Shown here in pieces: positions 15,540-25,700 of a DNA stretch of 64,000 nt. The translations under genes and the position numbers were made by a program. The notes beneath the pieces are model-generated. The model was not told where the DNA came from and ran no database searches. It was given only the letters and a program-made list of their open reading frames with translations. The number at the start of each line of letters is the position of its first letter. Position 1 is the first letter of the stretch. Source of the DNA: CAZNYN01 sp964577295 (GTDB lineage: Bacteria > Synergistota > Synergistia > Synergistales > Synergistaceae). Location: NCBI GenBank assembly GCA_964577295.1, contig CAZNYN010000005.1, positions 1 through 64,000 on the forward strand, in the 5' to 3' direction.

Positions 15540-17555
15540 ATGTTTGACGCATCAGGCAAGGCAGTTGAACTGAGGCTTGAGTTCCCTAACGGATTACCCA
15601 AGAAACCGGAATTTGAGGCAGGAATAAGAAGAGCACCGAACCGCGGACAGGTGCTTAACGACAAGGAAGTAGTGCTCGCGCTGAAAAACGCACTGCGCTA
15701 CATCCCTACAGAGTTCCACGAGGAACTTGCGCCTGAGTTCCTTGAAGAGTACAAAGAGCACGGACGCATCTACGGATACCGCTTCCGCCCCGAAGGACAT
15801 CTCTATGGAAAGTCCATCAATGAGTACAAGGGCAAGTGCACTGAGGCTAAAGCCTTCCAGGTAATGATTGACAATAACCTGGACTTCGCCGTAGCTCTCT
15901 ATCCCTACGAGCTAGTAACATACGGAGAGACAGGCCAGGTCTGCCAGAACTGGATGCAGTACCTGCTTATCAAGAAGTACCTCGAAGTCATGACAATTGA
16001 CCAGACACTTGTGGTGCAGTCGGGACATCCTCTGGGACTCTTCCGCTCGCATCCTTCCGCGCCGCGCGTCATTCTGACAAACGGCCTTATGGTCGGGCTC
16101 TTTGACAACCCCAAGGACTTCACACGCGCCACTGCTCTCGGAGTAGCAAACTACGGACAGATGACCGCAGGCGGCTGGATGTACATAGGCCCTCAGGGCA
16201 TTGTCCACGGAACATATAACACGCTCCTCAACGCGGGACGCAGCAAGTTCCACCTTCCCGAAGGCAAGGGACTCGCTGGACATCTCTTTGTCTCGTCCGG
16301 TCTCGGCGGAATGAGCGGAGCACAGCCCAAGGCGGCTGAAATTGCGGGAGCTGCGGCAATAGTCGCGGAAGTAGACCCTTCACGCATAGAGACACGCCAC
16401 AGCCAGGGCTGGGTCAGCAAGAGAACTGCAAGTCTTCCCGAAGCCTTTAAGTGGGCAAAGGAAGCCATGGCTGAAGGAAAGCCGCTTTCCATCGCATACG
16501 AGGGAAATATTGTAGACCTTCTCCAGTACGCTCTCGACAACAACGAAAATATCGAGCTCCTCTCGGACCAGACCTCATGCCACGCAGTCTATGACGGCGG
16601 TTACTGCCCCCAGGGCATATCTTTCGAGGAGCGCACAAGACTTCTCGGCGAAGATAAGGACGAGTTCTGCAGACTTGTCAACAAGACACTAAAGAAGCAC
16701 TTTGAGCTTATCAAAGCTCTTACCGCAAAGGGAACATACTTCTTCGACTACGGCAACGCATTCATGCGCGCAGTTTTTGACGCGGGCGTGACAGAGATAG
16801 CGAAGAACGGCACAGACACATACGAGGGCTTTATATTCCCGTCATATGTCGAAGACATCATGGGCCCCCTCCTCTTTGACTACGGCTACGGACCCTTCCG
16901 CTGGTGCTGCCTGACCCGCGATCCGGAAGACCTCCGCAAGACTGACAAGGCCGCTATGGACTGCATCGACCCGACTCGCCGCTTCCAGGACCACGACAAC
17001 TGGGTATGGATTCGCGACGCAGAAAAGAACAAGCTCGTAGTCGGAACACAGTGCCGTATCCTCTACCAGGATGAAGAGGGACGCATGAAGATAGCCCTTA
17101 AGTTCAACGAGATGGTAAGAACCGGCGAAATCGGCCCCGTGATGCTCGGCCGCGACCACCACGACGTATCGGGAACAGATTCACCCTACCGTGAGACGTC
17201 AAACATCAAAGACGGCAGCAACATTATGGCTGAAATGGCTATACACTGCTTCGCCGGAAACTGCGCGCGCGGCATGAGCCTCGTCGCTCTTCACAACGGC
17301 GGCGGAGTCGGAACGGGCAAATCCATCAACGGCGGCTTCGGACTTGTTCTTGACGGCAGCGAAAGAGTGGACCGCATAATCAAGGAGTCCATGAGCTGGG
17401 ACGTTATCAGCGGTGTTGCAAGACGCGCATGGGCAAGAAACGAACACGCCATCGAAACTGTAGAGACATTTAACGCAAAGCGCAGCGACGGACACATCAC
17501 AGTTCCGTTCATAGCCAACGACGAATATCTTACAAAACTTGTGGAGGGCAAATAG
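15540..17555 (+). CDS. hutU: Urocanate hydratase, long form
   Basis: Hydrates urocanate to imidazolonepropionate using tightly bound NAD+ as electrophile. At 671 residues it is the long type of urocanase (the common bacterial form is near 555). Family signatures include GQVCQNWMQYL, SGHPLGLF, NYGQMTAGGWMYIGPQGIVHGT, the Gly-rich NAD site GLGGMSGAQPKAA, EVDPSRIETRHSQGW, and GPFRWCCLTRDPEDL followed by NGGGVGTGKSINGGFG. The Shine-Dalgarno is GAGGAGG. The stop codon directly abuts the ATG of the cyclodeaminase. No HutI gene, needed for the next step, is in the window. Whether it also accepts 2-thiourocanate, a possible product of the lyase at 31374, is an open question. Confidence 0.95.
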   Translation: MFDASGKAVELRLEFPNGLPKKPEFEAGIRRAPNRGQVLNDKEVVLALKNALRYIPTEFHEELAPEFLEEYKEHGRIYGYRFRPEGHLYGKSINEYKGKCTEAKAFQVMIDNNLDFAVALYPYELVTYGETGQVCQNWMQYLLIKKYLEVMTIDQTLVVQSGHPLGLFRSHPSAPRVILTNGLMVGLFDNPKDFTRATALGVANYGQMTAGGWMYIGPQGIVHGTYNTLLNAGRSKFHLPEGKGLAGHLFVSSGLGGMSGAQPKAAEIAGAAAIVAEVDPSRIETRHSQGWVSKRTASLPEAFKWAKEAMAEGKPLSIAYEGNIVDLLQYALDNNENIELLSDQTSCHAVYDGGYCPQGISFEERTRLLGEDKDEFCRLVNKTLKKHFELIKALTAKGTYFFDYGNAFMRAVFDAGVTEIAKNGTDTYEGFIFPSYVEDIMGPLLFDYGYGPFRWCCLTRDPEDLRKTDKAAMDCIDPTRRFQDHDNWVWIRDAEKNKLVVGTQCRILYQDEEGRMKIALKFNEMVRTGEIGPVMLGRDHHDVSGTDSPYRETSNIKDGSNIMAEMAIHCFAGNCARGMSLVALHNGGGVGTGKSINGGFGLVLDGSERVDRIIKESMSWDVISGVARRAWARNEHAIETVETFNAKRSDGHITVPFIANDEYLTKLVEGK

Positions 17556-18185
17556 ATGACTTTTGAAAAAATGCAGATTCAGGAATTTATCGACGAACTC
17601 GCCTCAAATTCCCCGGCACCGGGCGGCGGCAGCGTAGCGGCTCTCTGCGGATCTCTCGGCTCTGCCCTTGTCTCGATGGTGGCAAACCTTACAATAGGCA
17701 AGGAAAAGTACAAGGATAACTGGGAAGCAATGGAAGCAGTCATCGCAAAGAGCGAACCTCTGCGCGCAAAGTTTGTCGACCTGATGAACAAGGATACAGA
17801 GTCTTTCAACGTATTTATGGCGGCAATGAAGATGCCCAAGGATACGGATGAGGAAAAGGCGGCACGCAGACAGGCTATGGCCGACGCGTCAAAACTCGCG
17901 ACGGAGATTCCCCTCTGCACTCTCGAAGCATGTGCGGAAGTCTCGGTAATAGCCCTTGAAGCAGCGAAATTCGGCAATCCGAACACGGCAAGCGATGCGG
18001 GAAGTGCGGCACTCCTCGCAGATGCGGCAGGCAGAGCGGCATCATACAATGTCCGCATAAACCTTCCCGGAATCAAAGACGAAGCATTTGCGGCACTCTG
18101 CAAGGAAAGAATGGCATCGGCACTCGACACAATCAGCCGCAATTCTATTCTCTCTTCCGACCTCATGGATGAAGTTCTCGGCTAA
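17556..18185 (+). CDS. fchA: Formiminotetrahydrofolate cyclodeaminase (FTCD C-domain type)
   Basis: Converts 5-formimino-THF to 5,10-methenyl-THF and ammonia; some members act as methenyl-THF cyclohydrolase. The 209-residue protein is the stand-alone form of the C-terminal domain of vertebrate FTCD: FIDELASNSPAPGGGSVAAL near the N-terminus and four to five long helices, including GNPNTASDAGSAALLADAA. The ATG follows the hutU stop with no spacing, indicating translational coupling. The partner transferase is encoded next, after 35 bases. Confidence 0.93.
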   Translation: MTFEKMQIQEFIDELASNSPAPGGGSVAALCGSLGSALVSMVANLTIGKEKYKDNWEAMEAVIAKSEPLRAKFVDLMNKDTESFNVFMAAMKMPKDTDEEKAARRQAMADASKLATEIPLCTLEACAEVSVIALEAAKFGNPNTASDAGSAALLADAAGRAASYNVRINLPGIKDEAFAALCKERMASALDTISRNSILSSDLMDEVLG

Positions 18186-18220
18186 TCGTCTAACTATCAA
18201 AAATTACGGAGGTATGTAAA

Positions 18221-19144
18221 ATGGCAATGCAGCTTATCGAATGTGTACCGAATTTCAGCGAAGGCAGACGCAAGGATATAATAGAAGAAATCGTAAAGTG
18301 CTTTAAGGGCAAACGCGGAGTCTATCTCCTCGACAGCCGTGCAGACGAAGACCACAACAGACTGGTCATCAGCCTTGTCGGAGCTCCCGCACCTATCCAG
18401 GATGCTCTCATTGAAGCGGCAAAGATTGCTCAGAAGAACATTGACATGAACACCCACCAGGGCGGACATCCCAGAATCGGAGCCATTGACGTTGTTCCCT
18501 TCACACCGATTAAGGGAATTACCATGCAGGAGTGCATTGACCTTGCTCACTCTTTCGGCGAGAGATATTACAAAGAGACCGGCATCCCCGTCTACTTCTA
18601 TGAAGATGCGGCACTTCGCCCCGAGAGAAAGCGCCTTGAAGTCATTCGCAAAGGTCAGTATGAAGTCCTTAAAGACGAAGCCAAGACAAACCCCGACCGC
18701 AAGCCTGACATAGGCGAAGCTGCGCTTCACCCGACAGCGGGAGCTACAGTTATCGGAGCACGCAAATTCCTTGTCGCTTTCAACGTCAACCTCAACACAA
18801 ACAACGTTGATATCGCAAAGAAAATCGCAAACACGGTGAGAGCGTCTTCGGGCGGTTTCTGCCACGTAAAGGGCATCGGCCTCGCTCTTGAGGAGCGCGG
18901 AATCACACAGGTCAGCATGAACCTCGTCGACTATGAGAAGAACTCCCTTTACAGAGTCACAGAGATGATTCGCATGGAAGCAAAACGCTGGGGCGTGGAA
19001 GTAATCGAGACAGAAGTCTACGGAATGATTCCCGTAAACGCCATTCTCGAGAGCGCCGCATATTACCTGCAGATCAACGACTTTGATCCCTCACAGGTTC
19101 TCGAACTTCAGCTTCTCGACCTTATGGGAGAGAGCGCGGAATAA
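18221..19144 (+). CDS. ftcD: Glutamate formimidoyltransferase
   Basis: Transfers the formimino group from N-formimino-glutamate to THF, releasing glutamate for the dehydrogenase encoded at 3320-4615. The 307-residue protein matches the transferase half of FTCD: LIECVPNFSEGRR at the N-terminus (the family hallmark), DSRADEDHNRLVISLVG, MNTHQGGHPRIGAIDVVPF and AFNVNLNT. ACGGAGG is nine bases before the ATG. It is the last gene of the fhs-hutU-fchA-ftcD series and is followed by a strong terminator. Confidence 0.96.
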   Translation: MAMQLIECVPNFSEGRRKDIIEEIVKCFKGKRGVYLLDSRADEDHNRLVISLVGAPAPIQDALIEAAKIAQKNIDMNTHQGGHPRIGAIDVVPFTPIKGITMQECIDLAHSFGERYYKETGIPVYFYEDAALRPERKRLEVIRKGQYEVLKDEAKTNPDRKPDIGEAALHPTAGATVIGARKFLVAFNVNLNTNNVDIAKKIANTVRASSGGFCHVKGIGLALEERGITQVSMNLVDYEKNSLYRVTEMIRMEAKRWGVEVIETEVYGMIPVNAILESAAYYLQINDFDPSQVLELQLLDLMGESAE

Positions 19145-19164
19145 CATTTTCCCCCAACAGGAAG

Positions 19165-19204
19165 AAAGAGAGCGGAGCCTCAACAGGCTCCGCTCTCTTT
19201 TATT
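19165..19204 (+). terminator. Terminator of the histidine/formate gene series
   Basis: A 15-base perfect stem AAAGAGAGCGGAGCC/GGCTCCGCTCTCTTT with a six-base loop, running into TTTTATTG. Confidence 0.92.
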
Positions 19205-19246
19205 GCAATTTTGGGGATGAACTTTTACAGGCTCTGTTACGAAAGG

Positions 19247-19615
19247 CTATTTGCTCTTTGCTCGTCCGTACTTTGCGGCTCCCACAAGAAGGCAGTTCTC
19301 TATATATGGCAGATTATTGCTGTCCAGGTATGAGAGCAATTCGGGGCTTTCCGCACCGGGCTGAATAACAATGCACTTATAGCTCCTTTTGCAATTTTTT
19401 ATGTGCTCTATTCCGAGAGCGGGGTTGATGCAAAGGTCTATTATATCTATCTCTTCCGGTATATCGTTAATAGATTCAAGCTCTTTGCCCACTCCGTAAA
19501 CCTTATAGCCGTGCTCAAGAAGTTTCGCCTTGATTTTATAAGCATACTTTTCTTCGTTCACAGTATTGCCTACAACTGCGAAAACATTTTGTTCCATTAC
19601 TTCTTTAAGATCCAT
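19247..19615 (-). CDS. CoA-binding Rossmann-fold protein (CoA_binding_2/YccU type)
   Basis: A 122-residue single-domain protein with the CoA-binding Rossmann fold found in succinyl-CoA synthetase alpha subunits. FAVVGNTVNEEKYAYKI is the first strand and loop; GYKVYGVGKE, IDLCINP and CIVIQPGAESPEL follow in the family order. The longer frame begins at a GTG, but AAAGGAG fits the ATG at 19615. The role is unknown; members often sit near CoA-linked fermentation genes. It precedes no obvious partner here and lies convergent with ftcD. Confidence 0.85.
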   Translation of the reverse strand: MDLKEVMEQNVFAVVGNTVNEEKYAYKIKAKLLEHGYKVYGVGKELESINDIPEEIDIIDLCINPALGIEHIKNCKRSYKCIVIQPGAESPELLSYLDSNNLPYIENCLLVGAAKYGRAKSK

Positions 19616-19688
19616 ATATATCACTCCTTTTAATGCTGGCTCTGCGCGAGCTCACATGGAGAACAATAGCTTATCTGAGCTGAAATTA

Positions 19689-22600
19689 TTACAGGGATAT
19701 GCCGAATCTTTTTTCTATAGCATGAAATCTGTGTAAATTGCCTATATCCCTGCACATGGCCGCCGCTTCTTTAGCATATTCTTCGGAGCTCTTTACGACT
19801 ACCGAATCAAACTCTTTAGGCAAAATTCCTTTGTCCTTCATCTCGGCCAGATATGCTTTAGCCATTAGATGAACGGAACGCCATGACTTTTTCTTTATGG
19901 AACTTATAAGCTCGCTTACTTCTATTGAACGCAGAGCGTCGCCGTACCGTCCTTCGCGCGCTTCGGCAATGCACTTCAAGCTGTATAGAGCCGAACCGCA
20001 TATACCGCCCCTGCATGTTTCAAAGAGCTCTGCTCCTATCTTGATGTGGCTGTTCATAAGTTCCGTGTCCCCCATGTCAAAGGCCAAATTCGCCATTTGA
20101 GCGTGGAAGTGGCTGCAGCCCCAGAAGAAGCCTCTCTTTTCGCACTCCGCAATGCACTGCTCGAATATTTCCCTTGCTTTGGCAAAATCTCCGCGCCATT
20201 GGTGGTTCTCGCCTATGTAGCATTTCGCGCCTAGAAGGCTGATAGTATATGGTCTGTTTACGATAGCTAAATCTTCAAATACTTCCGCCGATCGAGCAAG
20301 TACCGCGTCAGACTTTGCGAAGTCTCCCTTTATCTGAAAAGCGACTCCTATAAATCGCAGAGCAAGCCCCACAAATATCTCCCTCTTTTCCCTGCGCGCA
20401 AGAACAAGCATCTCGCGTGCGCAGCGCAGAAGAGCGTCTCCGTTGTCGGTCTGAAGATATTCATGCCCCATGTGCTGCAGGCAGTGGATGTATGTCTCGT
20501 GAAAACCGTGCTCTTTGGCTATTTGCAGTGAGTTATTTATAAAGACTCGTCCTTCACGGTAATCTCCCCTGCTTATAAGGCAAGCGCCGCGCAGCTCGAG
20601 ATATGTGGCTTCCATTTGATAGACGTTCCTGTCAGAGTCAAACCTGCGGTTTATCGTGTCCAGCAGAGATCGCATTTCGTTCATCTTTTTTTCCGTATCC
20701 GCCCCTGCGCTGAAAGGAAGCTTGCACGACAGAAGCACTTCGTCGCCCACAAGCGGGAAGAGGTCATGGTTCAATATTATCTCAAAAATCATCTCGCGCA
20801 GATGCTGCTGCATAACTTTTTGAGGAAGGTCGGCATTTGTGTAGTGGTAGCATATCATGGAGCTTAAAGCAGGGTTCCATGTGTGAGGAGAGTAGAATCT
20901 GCTCAGATTCTCCGCTGCTTTCTTGTTGTACTCTCTCTTTTTGAAGCCGGGTATTGTCTTGTAGACGCACTCTCTCACCTTTGAGTGCATAAAATCTACA
21001 GAGGTGCTCCCGTCCATATTTTCTGTCTCTTTTATAAGCTGCTTCTGCAGAAGTTCTTCCGCTATCGTGCCTACAAAGTCCTCATCTATATTCATTATGT
21101 TTCTTATAGTCGAGACTTCCGCTCCGTTTGTGAAAACAGAGAGTATTCTCATAAATTCTCTGTGGCTTTCGGGAATTTCGCCGAACCGAGCCAGTATGAG
21201 AGCGCCCAGTCCGCCCTTGATATGCTCCATCTCCGCATTCTCGCGAAGAGCCCTTATGAGCTCCACTACAAGCAGCGGAAGCCCCTCGCTCTCTTTAAAC
21301 ACATAGTCGTTCTCTCTCTGCCCCAACTGTTTGCCGTCAAGGAATTTTCGGCACAACTGGGTTGTCTCCGCCTCGTCAAAGGGACGCAGGTGGATATCTA
21401 TAAATTTCAGAGTACCCGAATTTTCAAGGCGGCGCAGCATTGAGAGAGCATACTCCCTCTTCTCGGGCCTTGTCGTTATAAAGACTATAGAGGGGGCTAT
21501 ATCCATAGTGAGATACGCTTCAAGCAGGTGCAGGGAGCCGGTATCGAACCACTGCAGATCCTCCGCCGTTATTACGGCTCTTCTGCCGCACGAAGTAAGC
21601 ATAATGAGCTGAGCTATAGACTGAGCTATGACATCTGGCGTCACTTCCGCCATCTTCATAAAGTCCGCGTTGTAGCTAAGGCGCGTATTCGCCATAAAGT
21701 TCGGAAACACTCCGCTCAGAACGGGGATGTGTCCCTCCGCTTCGGCAAGATTTTTCTCGGAGCACACAGAGCCCAGCTTCGCAACGAGGCTGTTCCATGC
21801 GGAATAGGGATAGTCGTGCCCCGCTTCATAAGACATGGTGGAAAATGTGGGGCCAGTATCAGATGAAATCAGTGATATAAGCCTGTTGACGAGAGATGTC
21901 TTGCCTATGCCGGGCTCTCCGTCTATGAGAAATACGACATTCTTTGAATCATTTTTGCCAATGCCGCTTATTACTCTGCGCTGTTCATCTTCTCTGCCGA
22001 AAAAATATGACTCGGGACTTTCGGAATTTTTCTCGTCTCCGCTGTTCGAAAGAAGCATCTTGTTAAAGAGTTCCTCCGCTCTCTTTGAGGGTGTGAGATT
22101 AAGTTCCTTTGACAATTTTGTCTTATACTCCGAGAATACAGAGCGCCCCTTCGCCGTATTACCGTCTGAAAAATATATCTCCATAAGCTCCAAAACAGAA
22201 TCCTCGTCAAAAGGCTCTATTTTGAGCAGAAGCTCTGTAGCAGCAGTCAGAGAGTTTCTATCTCCGGAGTCGTAGTAGAGCGATATTCTGTTTTTCAGCA
22301 GTTCGAATATAAAGTTTTTTGTCTCTGTACGCGTGCGGTCCAGCCACTCTTCAAACTCCGCACAGGCAGGAACTTCAAAATCCTTTAAGAACTCGTATGA
22401 AGCGGATAAGTGTTCTATGTCGGCCTTATCGACGGATTGAATATCACTTTCAAAAACTCCAAGCGACACTGTGCGCCTGTCAGAATTGATAAAACCTTCG
22501 GGCATACGGTTTCTTAAGAAATAAAGAGCGTTTCGTAGGTTGTTGTTTGCCGACTCCTCGTCCTTATCTCCCCACAAAAGAGCAGCCAGCTTTTCCCTAG

Positions 22601-22721
22601 GCGTAATTCCCTCTTTCGCAAGATAATACAAGAGAGCCTCAGTCTTTTTAAGAGAAAAATCCTGCTTTGCTCCGTTAATTTCTATTGAAGGAACTCCCAA
22701 AAGATTAATTCTGACCGACAT
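19689..22721 (-). CDS. BTAD/AAA-ATPase/TPR transcriptional regulator (SARP/MalT-like), copy 1
   Basis: A large signal-responsive regulator of about 1010 residues. Residues 1-90 form an OmpR-type winged helix (INLLGVPSIEING, LAALLWGDKDEESANNNLRNALYFLRN). A BTAD helical domain runs from about 110-225 (LLKIEPFDEDSVLELMEIY). A STAND/AAA ATPase begins with GREDEQRRV, Walker A GEPGIGKTS at about 268-275 and Walker B VITAEDLQW. The rest is TPR-like helical repeats that usually sense a ligand. GGAGG precedes the ATG at 22721, preferred over the longer frame. It is a paralogue of the next gene (same architecture and many shared motifs such as LRDFYS-type and NPxLxxMxCHHY segments). It probably regulates the adjacent plus-strand catabolic cluster. 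Confidence 0.85.
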   Translation of the reverse strand: MSVRINLLGVPSIEINGAKQDFSLKKTEALLYYLAKEGITPREKLAALLWGDKDEESANNNLRNALYFLRNRMPEGFINSDRRTVSLGVFESDIQSVDKADIEHLSASYEFLKDFEVPACAEFEEWLDRTRTETKNFIFELLKNRISLYYDSGDRNSLTAATELLLKIEPFDEDSVLELMEIYFSDGNTAKGRSVFSEYKTKLSKELNLTPSKRAEELFNKMLLSNSGDEKNSESPESYFFGREDEQRRVISGIGKNDSKNVVFLIDGEPGIGKTSLVNRLISLISSDTGPTFSTMSYEAGHDYPYSAWNSLVAKLGSVCSEKNLAEAEGHIPVLSGVFPNFMANTRLSYNADFMKMAEVTPDVIAQSIAQLIMLTSCGRRAVITAEDLQWFDTGSLHLLEAYLTMDIAPSIVFITTRPEKREYALSMLRRLENSGTLKFIDIHLRPFDEAETTQLCRKFLDGKQLGQRENDYVFKESEGLPLLVVELIRALRENAEMEHIKGGLGALILARFGEIPESHREFMRILSVFTNGAEVSTIRNIMNIDEDFVGTIAEELLQKQLIKETENMDGSTSVDFMHSKVRECVYKTIPGFKKREYNKKAAENLSRFYSPHTWNPALSSMICYHYTNADLPQKVMQQHLREMIFEIILNHDLFPLVGDEVLLSCKLPFSAGADTEKKMNEMRSLLDTINRRFDSDRNVYQMEATYLELRGACLISRGDYREGRVFINNSLQIAKEHGFHETYIHCLQHMGHEYLQTDNGDALLRCAREMLVLARREKREIFVGLALRFIGVAFQIKGDFAKSDAVLARSAEVFEDLAIVNRPYTISLLGAKCYIGENHQWRGDFAKAREIFEQCIAECEKRGFFWGCSHFHAQMANLAFDMGDTELMNSHIKIGAELFETCRGGICGSALYSLKCIAEAREGRYGDALRSIEVSELISSIKKKSWRSVHLMAKAYLAEMKDKGILPKEFDSVVVKSSEEYAKEAAAMCRDIGNLHRFHAIEKRFGISL

Positions 22722-22799
22722 TGCGCCCTCCAAAAACATTTTTATTATGCGAGCCTCTTTTCTATAATACACTATGAATCGTTAAAAGACATCGCATAA

Positions 22800-25700
22800 T
22801 CAATCGCCTGCATAGGCGAAATTGCCGACAAGCCACTCACTGCGCCTTAGGTATCCGCATTTTTCAAAAAGCGATGCTGCCATTTGTGCCCACTCCTGCG
22901 GCGAGAGAGATATAAGCTCTCTGTCTGGATATACGGCTCGCTCCGCTTCGGTCATTTTTGACGTGACAACAGCTTTTGCCATACACTGAGCGGCAAGCCA
23001 CTCTTTGCGCGCCACAGATCTGAGGAATATCTCTCCTGCCGAGAGAGCCGCTATAGCAAGATCCATTCTTCCCTTGTGAGCCTCGGATACAGCTTTCAGG
23101 CTGTACAATATAGAGCCGCATCTGCCCCCCTGACAGCTCTCGAAAAATGAGGATGCCTTGTCTATGTAAAAAGCCATCATGCCGTAATCACCGATATCAA
23201 AGGCAAGGTTTGCAGCATGAGTCAGAAAGTAGCTCCGCCCCCAGTAAAGCCCCATATTTTCGGTTGTCTCGACGCAGTAAAGAAAGTATGACATGGCTTT
23301 GGAATATTCTCCGCGCATGCGGTATATCTCACCTATGTAGCAATTTGCTATAAGAGAGCCCAGAGTGTAGCTCCTGCCCGTCATTTTAAGATTGTCAAAA
23401 AGCTTTATCGTATGGACGAACATCTTTTCAGCCATATTCATCTCACCAGACATTAAGAAGCTCATGCCGACAAAGCGCACAGATGTGGCGACATAGTGCA
23501 TCATGTCCGCGGCTTTCGCCAGTTTTATGAGCTCCCTTGCCGCAAGGCGCAGCTTTTCGGGGTTTTCTGTCTGTATATACATGTAGGCTCTGTGCTTGAG
23601 ACAGTGAATGTGAGTCTCTGTAAAGCCGTAGGCTTCAGACAGTTTTATCGCTCTGTTTATGTAAATCTTTCCCTTTTCATATTCGCCCCAGCTTACGTGG
23701 TAGCCTCCGGCAAGCTCAAAGCATGAAGCTTCAAGAGCGGCATACTCCTCTGCGCTCACGTCCCGCCTCGTGCTTATCTCTTCGAGTATCTCGACGGTGC
23801 GCTTTATTTTCGCCTCGCTCTCCTCCCTGCTGCTGAACGGGGATGAGCAGGATAACAGAACTTTGTCTGTTACCACGGGGAAAATATCGTGATTCAGAGT
23901 TATATCGAATATGAGCTCTTGAATATATTGGCGCAGCTCCTTCACTCTCTGTCCCGATTTCACATAGTGGTGGCAGAGCATGGCATTAAGTATAGGATTC
24001 CAACTTCTGACAGAATAAGTTTTATTCAGCACATCCGCCGCTTTCGCATGAAGTTCCTCTCTTTTTGAAAGGGATATTGACTCATATATGCAGACTCTCA
24101 CTTTATCATGTATAAAGTGCCAAGTCGCTTTTCCCGATTCTGATTTTTCCGTAACGAGATTTTTGGATATGAGCCCTTCCGCCGCCGGCGTTATTTCGGA
24201 AACCGTTTTGCAAAGTACCTCCGCAACCTGCCCCGGTTCAGCTCCGACTCCGAATACTGAGAGTATTTTTAATATATCCTTTTGAAGTTCGGTCAGCTCG
24301 CCTATTCTTGCCATTATCAAACCGCCGAGGCCGTTTGTGCAGTCTGAAGAGGGGTTTTCGTTCAGAGCTCTGAGCATCTCAAACAGCAGCAGAGGAATAC
24401 CTTCGCTTTCTCTGACAAAGTACTCCTCTCCCCTGTCTTTGAAAATATCACCGCTCAGGGAGCTGCTGCATATCTCTGTTATTTCGTCTCTTCTGAACGA
24501 AGTCAGTGCAAGAGGTGCTATTTTCCACATCTGTACAGACTTTATGTTGCGAAGCATATTGAGAGTTATCTTTGACGATTCGGGACGAGCTGATATTATC
24601 AGAGTTATCGGAAGAGGCATCTCTTCCATGAAGGTTGTGAGAAGCTGCAAAGAATGAGTGTCAAACCAGTGTATGTCCTCAAAAACCATTATAACTCTTC
24701 TGTGAAGAGAGAGCTTTGCTACAAGATTTGATATCATTTCTCCTATCAGAAACGGGTTTCTCTCCGCCATAAGGGCGATATCGGCATTATAATTTGTCCT
24801 TCTGTTTTTCAGGAAAGCCGGGAACGCCGCAGATAAGATGGACTGCACGGACGAATCAGTGTGTATTTTAAATTCTTCGAGTACGCTCCCGAGCTGAGCC
24901 ATTATATTGTTCCATGAGCAATAGGGGTAGCCGTCGCCGAGAGCAAAGCTCTTTGAAGCAAGAATAACCGTTTTTTTAGTATCAACCGCGCAGAGAGCCT
25001 GATTTATGAGAGAGGTCTTGCCTATGCCTGCCTCTCCGTGGACAAATATTGCTTTTGGGAAGGATTCACCCTCTATTATCGCCCTTCTCATAAAGGTAAG
25101 CTCGGAGCTTCTGCACCAGAATTTTTCTCCCGACGGTACTTTTTCCGATATATTGCCTCCGTGGGGAAGTATTCTCTCATAATAATCTCTGATCCTTTTT
25201 GAAGGTTCTATCCCTATTTCTTTTTCAAGCGACTCTTCATAATTTTTATAAAGCAGAACCGCTTCTCTCCTGCGCTCTGTCTTAACATATATATCCATAA
25301 GCTCAAGTATCGAATCCTCATCACAAGGCTCAAGCCTGAGCAGCAGTTTTAAAGAGGCGATAAGCTCGTCCACCTCCTTATTGTCATAGCAGGCTGATAT
25401 TCTCTTTCTAACAGAGAGAGCTATTTTATTTTTCAGCACTTCCCTTGTACTTAGAAGCCACTCGTCAAACGCATCAGAATTTGTTACATCTACATCTTTG
25501 AGAGGCTCTTCGCACACAGCTTCCGGAACAGAGACGGAAGGGTCAGCGATTTTCAGGTAATCATCAATATCCAGCGAGAAATTTATAATTTCCGCATTTC
25601 TTCTTGTAACTCTGAGGTGTGAACCTATCATAGACTTTATTACATATATTGCGTTTCTCAAATTTGACGATGCCAAAGAGGGTTTTTTGTCGCTCCAGAA

